In this document: positions 15,930 through 24,856 of the stretch, in pieces | Position numbering within the stretch: the first letter of the stretch is position 1 | Layout: every line of letters begins with the position of its first letter | From: UBA2357 sp046295975 | GTDB lineage: Bacteria > Pseudomonadota > Gammaproteobacteria > Burkholderiales > Rhodocyclaceae | Assembly: GCA_046295975.1 (NCBI GenBank) | Contig: JBKBMG010000018.1 | Span: forward strand, 1-64,000 | Reading direction: 5' to 3' | DNA length: 64,000 nt | Made by a program: the position numbers and the translations under genes | Notes under the pieces: model-generated | Told to the model about the DNA's origin: nothing | Database searches by the model: none | Seen by the model: only the letters and a program-made list of their open reading frames with translations

Positions 15930-16171
15930 GTTGCTTGCTATTAGAGCTTCAGCAGGAACCCGGGCAATGGCATACATCTGGGACGGCTTGCCATAGCTGA
16001 GGGTGAGCAGGATCAACACCGGCCTTGGAACGGTGCGACAGGTCTCGAAGCGCGAGCCGCCGGACTGCGTCACCATGCGCCCCAGAACGCGCTTTGGTTG
16101 AGACCGGTCTTCTTGCGCAGTGCCCTGACATCGTCGGGGCTGGCGAACTTCAAGGTGGGTAGTTTGATCAT
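15930..16171 (-). pseudogene. Frameshifted small XRE-like gene (copy of the gene at 18200-18439)
   Basis: The frame starts MIKLPTLKFASPDDVRALRK and is nearly identical to the intact 79-aa gene at 18200-18439. About 33 codons in, a net loss of 4 bp near 16080-16088 (TTCTGGGGCGCATGGTGACG against TTCTGGGGGCGGGTCGGCGT in the intact copy) shifts the frame and gives an early stop. The rest (VTQSGGSRFETC, PSQMYAIA) continues in another frame. The start still overlaps the upstream AP2 gene by ATGA. Confidence 0.85.
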
Positions 16172-17433
16172 GGGTGTGCTTGGTCGCTTTTGTCGTCGGC
16201 CCTGTATGTCTCGATCAGTTCCTTCTGCGCCTCGATGGCGCGCTGCAGGGCATCCGCTTGTCCGTAGCGGGAGAACGCGAACGATCGGGTCTTGAGTCGT
16301 CCGTCGGGCAGCACGACATTTACCTGCCAGTTGGGGCCGGATCGTACGATGCCGGGGACGCCACTCTCGCTCGCCCACGCTGTGCTCACCGGCTCGCCGC
16401 GGGCGAGTTGGGCTTCCCAAGTCTGATGCTGCGCGGCGGCCAGGCGCCGGGCTTCTTCGTCGCCGTGCTTGCGGATGGCGAAGGAGCGGGTCTTGACGCG
16501 TCCGTTGGGTAGCCTGACGCGAGCGAGCCATGCATCGGGGCCGCGCACCACGCCTTTGACCCCGCTCGTGCCGCCGCGCTGCACCGTATAGGCTTCGCCA
16601 CGCGCTTGCTGCGCCTCCCACGCGTGACGCTGCGCGATGGCCAGGCGCCGGGCCTCTTCGTCGCCGTAGCGCAGCACTGAGAAGTAGCGGCGCAGCGGTC
16701 GGCTGCGATCCGACTCGGTGCTCAGTTCCATCGTCGCCGTCCAGTAGGGCGTGACCCGGAAGCTACCGTCCGGCGAAGGCTTCTTGTCCTTGATGTGGGT
16801 CAGATGCACGCCGACCACTTCGCAGGCGACCGGTGGTGCAAGGGGGTTCGGCCCGAGGTCGTCCGCGGCCACGCGCACGACCTGGTCGAAGTGTGGTATC
16901 GCCGGGTCGTCGTGGTCCGGTTCGGGTACATCCGGGTGATGCATCGCCACCGTCCCTTCGACCAGGGCGAGCAGTTTGCGCCGCGCTTCAATGGCGAGTC
17001 GGTGGGCACCATCGCCGCCGTACTTGTTGATCGAGAACTGGCGGGTCTTCTGGTGGCCATCGGGAAAGTTCACCTTGGCCTTCCAGTGCTCGCCGGTACG
17101 ATCGCGCACGCGCTGCACACCCGGCACCCCGCTGGTGTTGGTCGTGCGCAGCGTCGCGCACCATTCGCGTTTGCTCATCAGCGGGTGGTCTCGAATGATC
17201 TCCTCGCGCACCGCGAGGGCCGCCTGCAGCGCGCCGTCGAGCCCGCCGAAGTCTCGCGCGTTGAAGCTGCGGTAGAACAACACCCCACGCCGTCGGATAT
17301 TCAGCTTCCAGCCCCGTTGCTCGTGCCCCTTGTCGAGATAGGGGGAGATGCCGTAGGGCTTCGGGTCGGTGTGCGCTGGGGTGCGGGGCTGGGTGTGCGC
17401 AGCTGGCGTGATGGGGCGGGTGTGCTGTTCCAT
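16168..17433 (-). CDS. Multi-AP2-repeat DNA-binding protein (copy B)
   Basis: 421 aa. At least three AP2/ERF-like repeats are clear: TSGVPGVQRVRDRTGEHWKA with FPDGHQKTRQFSI, TSGVKGVVRGPDAWLARVRL, and ESGVPGIVRSGPNWQVNVVL with LPDGRLKTRSFAF. Each is followed by an Arg/Ala-rich helix (EEARRLAAAQ). Two more divergent units seem to lie at the N-terminus (IRRRGVLFYRSFNARDFGGL) and centre. Bacterial AP2 domains normally sit in phage integrases or HNH endonucleases; here there is no catalytic domain. The start at 17433 matches the paralogue's N-terminus. The stop overlaps the start of a small XRE-like gene, which is frameshifted in this copy. Confidence 0.75.
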   Translation of the reverse strand: MEQHTRPITPAAHTQPRTPAHTDPKPYGISPYLDKGHEQRGWKLNIRRRGVLFYRSFNARDFGGLDGALQAALAVREEIIRDHPLMSKREWCATLRTTNTSGVPGVQRVRDRTGEHWKAKVNFPDGHQKTRQFSINKYGGDGAHRLAIEARRKLLALVEGTVAMHHPDVPEPDHDDPAIPHFDQVVRVAADDLGPNPLAPPVACEVVGVHLTHIKDKKPSPDGSFRVTPYWTATMELSTESDRSRPLRRYFSVLRYGDEEARRLAIAQRHAWEAQQARGEAYTVQRGGTSGVKGVVRGPDAWLARVRLPNGRVKTRSFAIRKHGDEEARRLAAAQHQTWEAQLARGEPVSTAWASESGVPGIVRSGPNWQVNVVLPDGRLKTRSFAFSRYGQADALQRAIEAQKELIETYRADDKSDQAHP

Positions 17434-17700
17434 GTGCAGTTCCGTTTGCTGGCGAAGGAGGTCGGTTTCGATGGGAGACCGCCAAGCGTCGTTGCGTCGT
17501 GCTTCGACCTGTGGGTAGCGAGTTGGGGTTCCCAGGTGTGGCACTGCGCGGCGGCTAGGCGCAGGGCTTCTTCGTCGCCGAATTTACCCATAGCGAAAAG
17601 CGCGGTTTGACGCGCCCGTCGGGCAACGTGACTCGGGCGAACCATGCCACGCGGCCACGCTGGGGGGCTTCGCGCCCCCGATCCAAACCGCTGCGCTCAT
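17434..17700 (-). pseudogene. Relic of a further AP2-repeat gene
   Basis: Downstream of the XRE gene, whose stop overlaps a start codon here (ATGA at 17697-17700), the minus strand carries one decayed AP2 unit. It reads AWFARVTLPDGRVK in one frame and MGKFGDEEALRLAAAQCHTW in another, so at least one frameshift separates them. It resembles the second half of the intact AP2 genes. No complete product is possible. Confidence 0.7.
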
Positions 17701-18143
17701 GCCTGGCGCCTGTTGGCGGTGGCGTACACGATTGGTCGCCCGTCCATGGTCAGCGCCCCGTCTGCGTCAAGGCGCAGTTCGTGTTCGCCTGCCTTGAGCA
17801 CGATCGCCTGGTTGGCCACCAGAACCGGGCATGCGCCTAGTTCCAGGGGGGCGGAGCGGGCCGGGCTGAGCAGCGCATAGGCTCGCTCGGCCGGATCGGC
17901 CGGACTGCGCAGCGCCGCCAGCATGGCCATCGCCGCTTCTTCTGAGGCAGTCCCGAGCGTGAGCAGCATGCGCACCGACCTCGGTACGGCGCGCCCCGAC
18001 TCGTAGCGCGAGCCACCCGACTGGGTGATCCCGAAGCGTTTCCAGAATTGGTTCTGGTTCAGGCCCATTTCCTGGCGCAGTTGGAGCAGCTCCTCGCCAC
18101 TGTAGGTTCGTGGGGTGATGGGAGCTTTGGTGGCTGAAGACAT
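17697..18143 (-). CDS. XRE-like HTH protein with short C-terminal beta domain
   Basis: 148 aa. The Cro/CI-type HTH is at about residues 15-65 (YSGEELLQLRQEMGLNQNQF, then FGITQSGGSRYESGRAVPRS). The C-terminal ~45 residues (ANQAIVLKAGEHELRLDADG and on) look like a small beta-rich region that the 79-aa relatives lack. It lies between two AP2-repeat loci on the same strand and its stop overlaps an AP2 relic by ATGA, so XRE and AP2 genes are coupled in both orders in this region. It is probably a regulator of the module; the target is unknown. Confidence 0.75.
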   Translation of the reverse strand: MSSATKAPITPRTYSGEELLQLRQEMGLNQNQFWKRFGITQSGGSRYESGRAVPRSVRMLLTLGTASEEAAMAMLAALRSPADPAERAYALLSPARSAPLELGACPVLVANQAIVLKAGEHELRLDADGALTMDGRPIVYATANRRQA

Positions 18144-18199
18144 GTGGATTTCCTGTACGGAGTAGACTGTGGCCGGTGGTGTTGCCCTTGCGTGAATGC

Positions 18200-18439
18200 T
18201 CAATCCTTCCACGCCCGCAGCGCCTCGGTCATGGCCTGTACCTGGGACGGCTTGCCATAGGTGATGGTGAGTAGTGTCAGCACCGGCCGGGGAACGCTGC
18301 GACAGGTCTCGAAGCGTGAGCCGCCAGACTGCGTCACGCCGACCCGCCCCCAGAACTGGCCTTGGTTCAGACCGGTCTTCAGGCGCAAAGCCCTGAGGTC
18401 GTCGGGGCTGGCGAACTTCAAGGTGGGTAGTTTGATCAT
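18200..18439 (-). CDS. Small XRE-like HTH protein coupled to an AP2-repeat gene
   Basis: 79 aa. The HTH is visible: LRALRLKTGLNQGQFWGRVG, then VTQSGGSRFETCRSVPRPVL. The first ATG overlaps the stop of the AP2-repeat gene by 4 bp (ATGA), so the two proteins are made together and may act as a complex. A frameshifted twin follows the other AP2 gene (15930-16171). The longer XRE protein at 17697 shares the GLNQ...FW...TQSGGSR signature, so they form one local family. Confidence 0.75.
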   Translation of the reverse strand: MIKLPTLKFASPDDLRALRLKTGLNQGQFWGRVGVTQSGGSRFETCRSVPRPVLTLLTITYGKPSQVQAMTEALRAWKD

Positions 18440-19698
18440 GGCTGTGTTTGGCTGTCTTGTTCGTCGGCCCGGTATGCTTCGATGAGTTCCCGTTGCGCCT
18501 TGATGGCGCGCTGCAGAGCACCTTCTTCGCCAAAGCGGGCAAAGGCGAACGAGCGGGTCTTGCGGCGACCATCCGGCAGCGTTACACGCGCCTGCCAATA
18601 GGGGCCGGATCGTACGATGCCGCGGATGCCGCTCTCGTTCGCCCACGGAGCAGCGCACCGCTCGCCGCGGGCGCGCTGGGCTTCCCAGGCTTGCTGCTGT
18701 TCGATGGCCAGGCGCCGGGCTTCGTCCTCGCCGTACTTGGCGATGGCGAAGTGGCGGGTCTTGGTGCGTCGGTTGGGCAGGCAGATGGTGGCAACCCATA
18801 TTCCACGGCCGCGTGTTACGCCTTTGATCTCGCTCGCGCCGCCGCGCTGCACGGTATAGGGTTCGCTGCGCGCTTGCTGCGCTTCCCACGCGCGCCGCTG
18901 CTCGATCGCCAGGCGCCGCGCTTCTTCGTCGCCGTGGCGCAGCACCGAGAAATAGCGGGTCAACAGTCTGTTATGTTGGGCGTCGGTGCCGCATTCCATC
19001 GTCGCTATCCAGTAGAGCGCGGACCGGAAGGTGCCGTCCGAGTTTCTGATTTTTCTGTGGCTTAGATGCACGCCGATCACCTCGCAGGCCACTGGCGGAG
19101 CCAGGGGGTTCGGCCTGAGGTCGTCCGCGGCCAGGCGCACGACCTTGTCGAAGTACGGTACTGCAGGGCAGTCGCGGCCCGGTTCCGGTACATCCGGGTG
19201 GTGGCTCGACACCGTGCCTTCGACCAGGGCGAGCAGTTTGCGCCGCGCCTCGATGGCGAGTCTGCGGGCGCCATCTTCGCCGTACTTGGCGATGGAGAAT
19301 TGGCGGGTCTTGCGGCGACCATCGGGAACGTGCACGCAGGCCTTCCAGTGCTCGCCGGTGCGATCGCGTACGCGATGCACTCCCGTCACGCCGCTGGTGT
19401 TGTTCGAGCGCAGCGTGGCACAGTATTCGCGTTTGCTCATCAGCGGGTTGTCGCGGATGATCTCGTCGCGCAAGGCCAGCGCTGCCTGCCGCGCACCGTC
19501 GAACCCGCCGAAGTCTCGCGCATTGAAGGTGCGTTCGAACAACACCCCACGCCGGCGTATCATCACCTTCCAGCCCAGTTGCTTGCGCCCCGCGCCGAAG
19601 TAGGGGGCGATGCCGTAGGGTTTGGGGGTTTGTGTCGGTGCGGATGCGTCGGGCTCGGTTTGCTGGTCTGGAATGTTGTGGGTTGCGCGCCGATCCAT
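18436..19698 (-). CDS. Multi-AP2-repeat DNA-binding protein (copy D)
   Basis: 420 aa, closely related along its whole length to the protein at 16168-17433. Clear AP2-like units lie at about residues 99-155, 285-340 and 353-405 (SGVTGVHRVRDRTGEHW, GPYWQARVTLPDGRRKTRSF, each with an Ala/Arg helix such as EDEARRLAIEQ). Divergent units are likely at about 40-85 and 226-275. No integrase or endonuclease catalytic residues are visible. The start MDRRATH aligns with that of the paralogue. The 4-bp overlap with the small XRE gene is intact. It is probably a sequence-specific DNA-binding protein, and its cellular role is unknown. Confidence 0.75.
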   Translation of the reverse strand: MDRRATHNIPDQQTEPDASAPTQTPKPYGIAPYFGAGRKQLGWKVMIRRRGVLFERTFNARDFGGFDGARQAALALRDEIIRDNPLMSKREYCATLRSNNTSGVTGVHRVRDRTGEHWKACVHVPDGRRKTRQFSIAKYGEDGARRLAIEARRKLLALVEGTVSSHHPDVPEPGRDCPAVPYFDKVVRLAADDLRPNPLAPPVACEVIGVHLSHRKIRNSDGTFRSALYWIATMECGTDAQHNRLLTRYFSVLRHGDEEARRLAIEQRRAWEAQQARSEPYTVQRGGASEIKGVTRGRGIWVATICLPNRRTKTRHFAIAKYGEDEARRLAIEQQQAWEAQRARGERCAAPWANESGIRGIVRSGPYWQARVTLPDGRRKTRSFAFARFGEEGALQRAIKAQRELIEAYRADEQDSQTQP

Positions 19699-19754
19699 GT
19701 GCTGTTTTGATGACTGCGGATGGGACAGTTTCGATGGGAAATCGCAACCGGGGC

Positions 19755-20348
19755 CTACCGCTTCGAGGTGAGGTAGCACATCGTGTTATTCGTCAGGAAC
19801 AGGCCGTCGACCTGGTCGTACCGGGCAATGGCGTCCGGCCACGCAATGAACGGTGAAACAGGCTTGTCCGTGATGTAGCGGCGGGTTGCAGGATCAATAC
19901 CGTAGAGCTTCTTGGCGTGTTTTCTGCACAGCTTCCAGACTGTCTTCACGAACGTATCGGTTGCGGGGTCTTTCTCATTGTCGTAGGAGGCAGCCAGCGA
20001 GCCATTACGGAGGCCGTCGGGTTCGTAGTTTGCTGGTTCGCCATGTTCAAACTGAATGAGGCCCGACCCGACAGTCGATCCGTGGTGTTGGTTGTGCTCA
20101 GGGATACACCCAATGTAGCCGCTGCGATAGTGCTCCAAGCTCAGTATCTCGGTATTGATGATTACGGCACCTGAATTCAAGCGCGCACGACACTCATCAA
20201 GCGAATCGCGAATGGGTGGGTCAGGAGTAGGCCATGGATAGATGTCGATGAACCGTATGCTCGGGATCTGCGCCTTCAGTAGTTCAGAAAAGGCCTTCTC
20301 GTCCTTCTCCGTCATAAAGACTTGAAGTGTGGGAAGCTTAAGTGTCAT
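19755..20348 (-). CDS. Probable immunity protein for the Rhs toxin
   Basis: 197 aa, no family recognised. It follows the Rhs gene after 20 bp on the same strand, where polymorphic toxin systems place the cognate immunity gene. It has no signal peptide, so it should act on a cytoplasmic toxin. Features include an N-terminal LKLPTLQVFMTEKDEKAFSE and the His-rich HNQHHGSTVGSG. The visible base composition is more AT-rich than the flanking Rhs core, as usual for exchanged toxin-immunity tips. The assignment is by position only. Confidence 0.65.
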   Translation of the reverse strand: MTLKLPTLQVFMTEKDEKAFSELLKAQIPSIRFIDIYPWPTPDPPIRDSLDECRARLNSGAVIINTEILSLEHYRSGYIGCIPEHNQHHGSTVGSGLIQFEHGEPANYEPDGLRNGSLAASYDNEKDPATDTFVKTVWKLCRKHAKKLYGIDPATRRYITDKPVSPFIAWPDAIARYDQVDGLFLTNNTMCYLTSKR

Positions 20349-20368
20349 GCGCGCATCCTCTGCTCCAG

Positions 20369-23300
20369 CTACCTGATTACGATACCGGGGTTCATCCCGG
20401 TAGTATTTAAAGTGCCGGGTGCAGGCATACTCCCTTTCTGCACGGTGATCACAATCGCACTGGGATCCTGTTGCGAGATCCGAACCGCATTGTTCCACTC
20501 ACGTTGGGACATGCCGTGCACGTTGCCCTTATCCACGGTCTGAACGTATACCGTTCGTCCCTGGGCGTCTCGGAAAGTCATATCAGTGTACGAACTGCCG
20601 CGCCTGCCGGTGCCGCCCAAGGGCTTGAGGTAAGTTTCCGGGAGTTCTGTTCCGTTTGTACGATCCCGTCCCCCCCACTGGTGCCGCATGTTCGGATTCT
20701 CGGCAAGCATCCGATCACGCACCCCATCCATGTGCGTCTTCGTCGCGGCATTGCCCCGGCGGCACCACCCCCACGGATCCACCCACCCCGTCGGGTTCGG
20801 CGCGTACTGATACAGATTCACCCCACCATTGAGCCCGATCGGGTCCGGCTGGGTAAACCGCCCGATATCCGGATCATAGTACCGGAAGGTGTTGTAGTGC
20901 AGTCCCGTCTCGCGGTCCAGGTACTGGCCCTGGAAGCGCAGGTTCACAGGGGATTGCAGGCAACCGGTCCAGTGCTCCTGGACGGTGTTGCCCCAGACCT
21001 TGAAGCGGGCCTGCCAGACGATGTTGCCGTCGGCGTCGGTGGCCTCTTCGGGCCGCCCGGAAGGGTCGGCCTGAAGGTGGACGAGCTGGTCGAGGTCGTT
21101 GCCGTCGAGGCAGGCGAGCGCTTCGTAGCGGTTCGGGTCGGTGTAGAAGTAGAGGCGCTGCGGCTGGCCCTTGGTGTGTTCGACGGCCAGCCGCATCCCG
21201 TCCCAGGTGAACGCGGTGTGTGAGGCGTGGGCCTGGCCGGGGGTGCCTTCCCCGTCGAAGACGGTCTTGCCGATGCGTCGGCCCAGCGCGTCGTAGGTGA
21301 AGCGCACGGTGAGCGGGTGGGTGGAGCGGCGCACGTGGACTTCGGTGAGGCGCTGCTCGGCGTCGTAGGCGTAGGTCTGGACGGTGTGCGAACCGATGCG
21401 CTTTGTCTCGATACGGCCGAAGCGGTCGTAGTCGTAGCGCAGGTCGCCGAGCACGCGCACGCGGTTGTCCTGGACCAGTCCGGGGCGCTCGGGGTCGGTG
21501 AGGTTGGAGGCCGCGTCCCAGGCGAAGCGTTCGACCAGATGGCCCAGCTCGGCCCCGGTGATGCGTCCGAGCGCATCGTAGTGCAGCTGGCTGTCGTGGG
21601 TGTGGCGCTGCCAGCGGTTGTCGGGGCGGGAGTGGACGCGCAGCTCGCGCACCAGGTTGTCGGCGGGGTCGTAGTCGTAGCGTTTCTCGAACTCCGGGGC
21701 GAACGCGGCCGGGGTGCCGTGGCGTCGCCACGCCCGGCGGGTGAGCCGCCCGGTCTGGTCCCAGGCGGTGATCAGCTCGAGCCCGCCCTGGCTGCGCCGC
21801 ACTTCGCGGTGCAGGCCGTCGCGTTCGTAGTCGGCGACCACGGCGCCGTCCAGATTGATCTGGTGCAAATGCCCCGAGCCGTAGTAGAGGTGATTGATGG
21901 TGCGCCCGTCCGGCAGCGTGGTGGCGATGCGGTTGCCCAGCGCGTCGTAGGCGTGGGTGAGGCTGCCGTGGGGGCCGTGTTCGGCGGTGAGGCGGTCGAG
22001 CCGGTCGTAGTCGAAGCGCAGCGTGTCGAGCGGCGGGTCCGTCTCGTTGGCGTGGCGATCGACGGCGGTGACCAGGTCGGCGTCGCTCCAGGTGTAGCGG
22101 GTGATGCCATCCGGGGTGTGCTTGGCGCTGAGCCGGCCGAGCCCGTCGCGGGTGAGTGCGTGCACGAGCGCGGGGCTGCCGTCGGCGGGCTGCCAGGCGA
22201 CTTCGATGGGGAGCCCCAGCGCGTTGTAGCGGTAGCGCTGGGTGAGCCCACCCAGATCGGTCTGTTCGGTGAGCCGGTCGGCGGCGTCCCAGGCGAAGTG
22301 GTAGCGCTGGCCGTTTTCGTTGGTGAGGGCGCTGAGCCGGCCGTAGTCGTCGTAGTGAAACACGAGGCGCTGGCCCAGCGCGTCGGTGCGCGCGGCGAGC
22401 TGGCCGGTGGGGCGCCACGCCAGCGCGGTGCGCGCGCCGCTGGGGTCGATGAGGACGGCGGGCCGGCCGCTGGGGGTGCGTTCGATGCGCTCGATGCGCC
22501 CGTCGGGTAGTTCGGTCTCGATCAGCCGCCCGGCGCCGTCGTGGCGGTAGTGGGTGCGCTGGCCCATGGCGTCGGTGAGCTGGGTGAGCGTGCCAAAGCC
22601 GTTGTAGAAGCACTGGGTGCGCTTGCCCGAGCAGTCGATGTGGTCGGTGAGCTGACCGCGCGCGCTCCAGCGCAGCTGCACGATGCCGCCACGGGCGTCG
22701 CGCACGCGCACCGGCTGGCCGTGGCGGTCGTAGGCGTAGGTGGTGCGCTGGCCGAGTGGGTCGACCACCGCGATGCGGTTGCCGCTGGCGTCGTACAGAT
22801 GGCGGGTGGGGCGTCCGGCGGCGTCGTGTTCGAGCACCGGCAGGGCCCAGTGGGCGAGCCATTCGGTCTTGCGGGTGCGCCCGAGCGGGTCGGTTTCGGT
22901 CAGTTCGCGCCCGTGCGCGTCATAGGTGTAACGCCATTGCCCGCCTTGCGGGTCGGTGGCGCCCAGGAGCAGGCGTTCGTCGTCCCAGTCGAAGCGCCAG
23001 GTGTCGCCCATGGCGTCGGTGTGGGCGGTGATCTGGTATTGCGGGTTCCACTCGCGCGCGCTGACCCGGCCCAGGCCGTCGCGCACGGTGGTGCGCCCGG
23101 CTCCCAGATCGTAGTCGAACTGCCAGCGTTCGTGCGCCTCGCCCTGGGTCTCGGTCCAGTGCTCGGTGACGCGCCATTCGGGGCCGTCGGGGCCGGTGAG
23201 GCACTGCCAGCGGTAGTGGCAAGCGAGCCCGTCGGGGAGGTGGTGCTCAACCATGCGCCGGCCCGAGTCGTAGGCGAAGCGCCGTTGCGGGTGCTCGAGC

Positions 23301-24808
23301 GGGTCGATGACGGTGGCCAGATCCCCGCAGGCATCGTAGTGGTAGCGCACCAGCACGCGCCGCTGGTCGCCCTCGCCGACCTGTTCGATGTAGCTGAGCC
23401 GACGCGGGTGGGCGGGCTCGTCGTAGTAGAGCACGATGGCTGCGGCCTGGTCGTCGTCGGTGACGGCGGTGAGGCGCGCCTGGTCGTCGTAGTGCAGCAC
23501 CAGGCGGTTGCCGTTGCGGTCGGTGAGCACGCGCAGGCGCTGCTGGGTGGGCGAGATCGGCTCGAAGACGCGGATCAGGCCCGATTCGTCTTCGATCGTC
23601 CAGATGCCTTCGGCGCTGCGCCGGATGCCCAGGCCTTCGCCGGGGCTGTAGAGGCCGTCACCGGGGGCGAGATGGCCGATCTCGAGCTCGCGCCCTTGTT
23701 CGTCGAGGTAGACGGCGTACTCGTCCCCTTCGCGCGGCTCGATGCGCAGCGCGACTTCGAAGGGGACGCTCCAGCCGGCGCCGAAGAGGCCGTCTGTGCG
23801 CGGATCACGGCTGTTGTAGGTGCGCTGCCATTCGATCGGCAGGCGCCCGGGGAGGATGAAGTCGAGGTCTTCGTCGCCCCCCAGGGTCTTGGCGCCGGTG
23901 GCCAGATGCACCGGGTTGCCCGAAGAGACTGCCTGGCTGACGGCGCTCGATACCATGCCGGCGGCAGCAGCGGAGGCGATCATGCAGGGGAGTTTGCTGA
24001 TGATCTTGCACGGGCGCAGCACCAGCATCGCCGCACTAAATATGAGCCCGATCGGGGCTTTGCCCGAGCGCACATCGCGCACGGTGACCAGCTCGCCGCC
24101 GATGCGAACATCGGGTGAGACCTTGGGCGGGGTGTCGATGACCTTGCCTTCGCAGGTCGACAGTGCTCCCGAGCGTACCGCTGGCTGGCTGTTGATGAAG
24201 ACGAGCTTGGAGCCCTGGGCGAGATATTGCTCGGGCGAGTGCTTGCTGCACTCGATCTTGTCGAGGTCGCGCGGTTCGCTGCGCGGGTCGGCGCTGGCCA
24301 CCGTCGGTTTCCACAGCTCGGAGGTGAACGAGGACAGGCCTTCGAGCGTGAAGAAGCCGGCTACCGCGTCGGCGGTGCGATCGAAGAAGCCGCGTTCGTC
24401 CGGTTCGGGTTCGGCCAGCTCTACGTCGTGGTGGAACACGCCGGCGGCGCGCGCGGCAAGCTTGCTGTTGGTGTGGGTGTCGGCCGAGCCGGTGCGGATC
24501 CAGGCTTGTTCGGTGGGGGGCGAGAAGAAATCGCCGACGCTGTCGCCCATACTGCTGATCTCGTCACCCAGTGTCGCGCCCACCACCGCCGGTGCGATCA
24601 GGCGTGCGGCGAGCGTCGAGCCCGCGACCAGGGCCCCCGCGGCGGCGCCGCCGGTCCCCACGGTGAGCGTAACTGCGGCCGCGACCGCTGCACCGGCAGC
24701 GACGGCGGCATAGGTCGCGCCCTGGACGAGCACTCCGATTACGTCGCTTTGCCAGGTGGTGTGCGTCAGGGGGTCGTCGAGACGCGCGGCCCAGTATGCT
24801 TCGCTCAT
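20369..24808 (-). CDS. Type VI secretion Rhs/PAAR effector with variable C-terminal toxin
   Basis: 1479 aa. The N-terminus has hydrophobic, Ala-rich segments (about 25-90), typical of Eag-chaperone-bound pre-PAAR regions. A PAAR-like domain follows (about 180-245: GSKLVFINSQPAVRSG, VRIGGELVTVRD), then a second hydrophobic stretch. The YD-repeat shell runs from NPVHLATGAKTLGGDEDL to the conserved terminus RFTQPDPIGLNGGVNLYQYA with DPWGW ending at residue 1348. Residues 1349-1479 are the toxin: RRGSSYTDMTFRD, VYVQTVDKGN, SQREWNNAVRI and IVITVQKG, a layout that suggests a small nuclease, though I cannot name the family. The gene is unbroken. Confidence 0.9.
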   Translation of the reverse strand: MSEAYWAARLDDPLTHTTWQSDVIGVLVQGATYAAVAAGAAVAAAVTLTVGTGGAAAGALVAGSTLAARLIAPAVVGATLGDEISSMGDSVGDFFSPPTEQAWIRTGSADTHTNSKLAARAAGVFHHDVELAEPEPDERGFFDRTADAVAGFFTLEGLSSFTSELWKPTVASADPRSEPRDLDKIECSKHSPEQYLAQGSKLVFINSQPAVRSGALSTCEGKVIDTPPKVSPDVRIGGELVTVRDVRSGKAPIGLIFSAAMLVLRPCKIISKLPCMIASAAAAGMVSSAVSQAVSSGNPVHLATGAKTLGGDEDLDFILPGRLPIEWQRTYNSRDPRTDGLFGAGWSVPFEVALRIEPREGDEYAVYLDEQGRELEIGHLAPGDGLYSPGEGLGIRRSAEGIWTIEDESGLIRVFEPISPTQQRLRVLTDRNGNRLVLHYDDQARLTAVTDDDQAAAIVLYYDEPAHPRRLSYIEQVGEGDQRRVLVRYHYDACGDLATVIDPLEHPQRRFAYDSGRRMVEHHLPDGLACHYRWQCLTGPDGPEWRVTEHWTETQGEAHERWQFDYDLGAGRTTVRDGLGRVSAREWNPQYQITAHTDAMGDTWRFDWDDERLLLGATDPQGGQWRYTYDAHGRELTETDPLGRTRKTEWLAHWALPVLEHDAAGRPTRHLYDASGNRIAVVDPLGQRTTYAYDRHGQPVRVRDARGGIVQLRWSARGQLTDHIDCSGKRTQCFYNGFGTLTQLTDAMGQRTHYRHDGAGRLIETELPDGRIERIERTPSGRPAVLIDPSGARTALAWRPTGQLAARTDALGQRLVFHYDDYGRLSALTNENGQRYHFAWDAADRLTEQTDLGGLTQRYRYNALGLPIEVAWQPADGSPALVHALTRDGLGRLSAKHTPDGITRYTWSDADLVTAVDRHANETDPPLDTLRFDYDRLDRLTAEHGPHGSLTHAYDALGNRIATTLPDGRTINHLYYGSGHLHQINLDGAVVADYERDGLHREVRRSQGGLELITAWDQTGRLTRRAWRRHGTPAAFAPEFEKRYDYDPADNLVRELRVHSRPDNRWQRHTHDSQLHYDALGRITGAELGHLVERFAWDAASNLTDPERPGLVQDNRVRVLGDLRYDYDRFGRIETKRIGSHTVQTYAYDAEQRLTEVHVRRSTHPLTVRFTYDALGRRIGKTVFDGEGTPGQAHASHTAFTWDGMRLAVEHTKGQPQRLYFYTDPNRYEALACLDGNDLDQLVHLQADPSGRPEEATDADGNIVWQARFKVWGNTVQEHWTGCLQSPVNLRFQGQYLDRETGLHYNTFRYYDPDIGRFTQPDPIGLNGGVNLYQYAPNPTGWVDPWGWCRRGNAATKTHMDGVRDRMLAENPNMRHQWGGRDRTNGTELPETYLKPLGGTGRRGSSYTDMTFRDAQGRTVYVQTVDKGNVHGMSQREWNNAVRISQQDPSAIVITVQKGSMPAPGTLNTTGMNPGIVIR

Positions 24809-24856
24809 CGGTGTCGTGCCTGTGTCGTGGAGTGGTGATCGGGGATCATGCGGGGA

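Noticed and set aside
22541..24118. Long plus-strand open frame opposite the Rhs gene (Val/Gly/Ala-rich)
   Set aside because: It is a reflection of the YD-repeat coding on the other strand in high-GC DNA. No ribosome site or family is visible.
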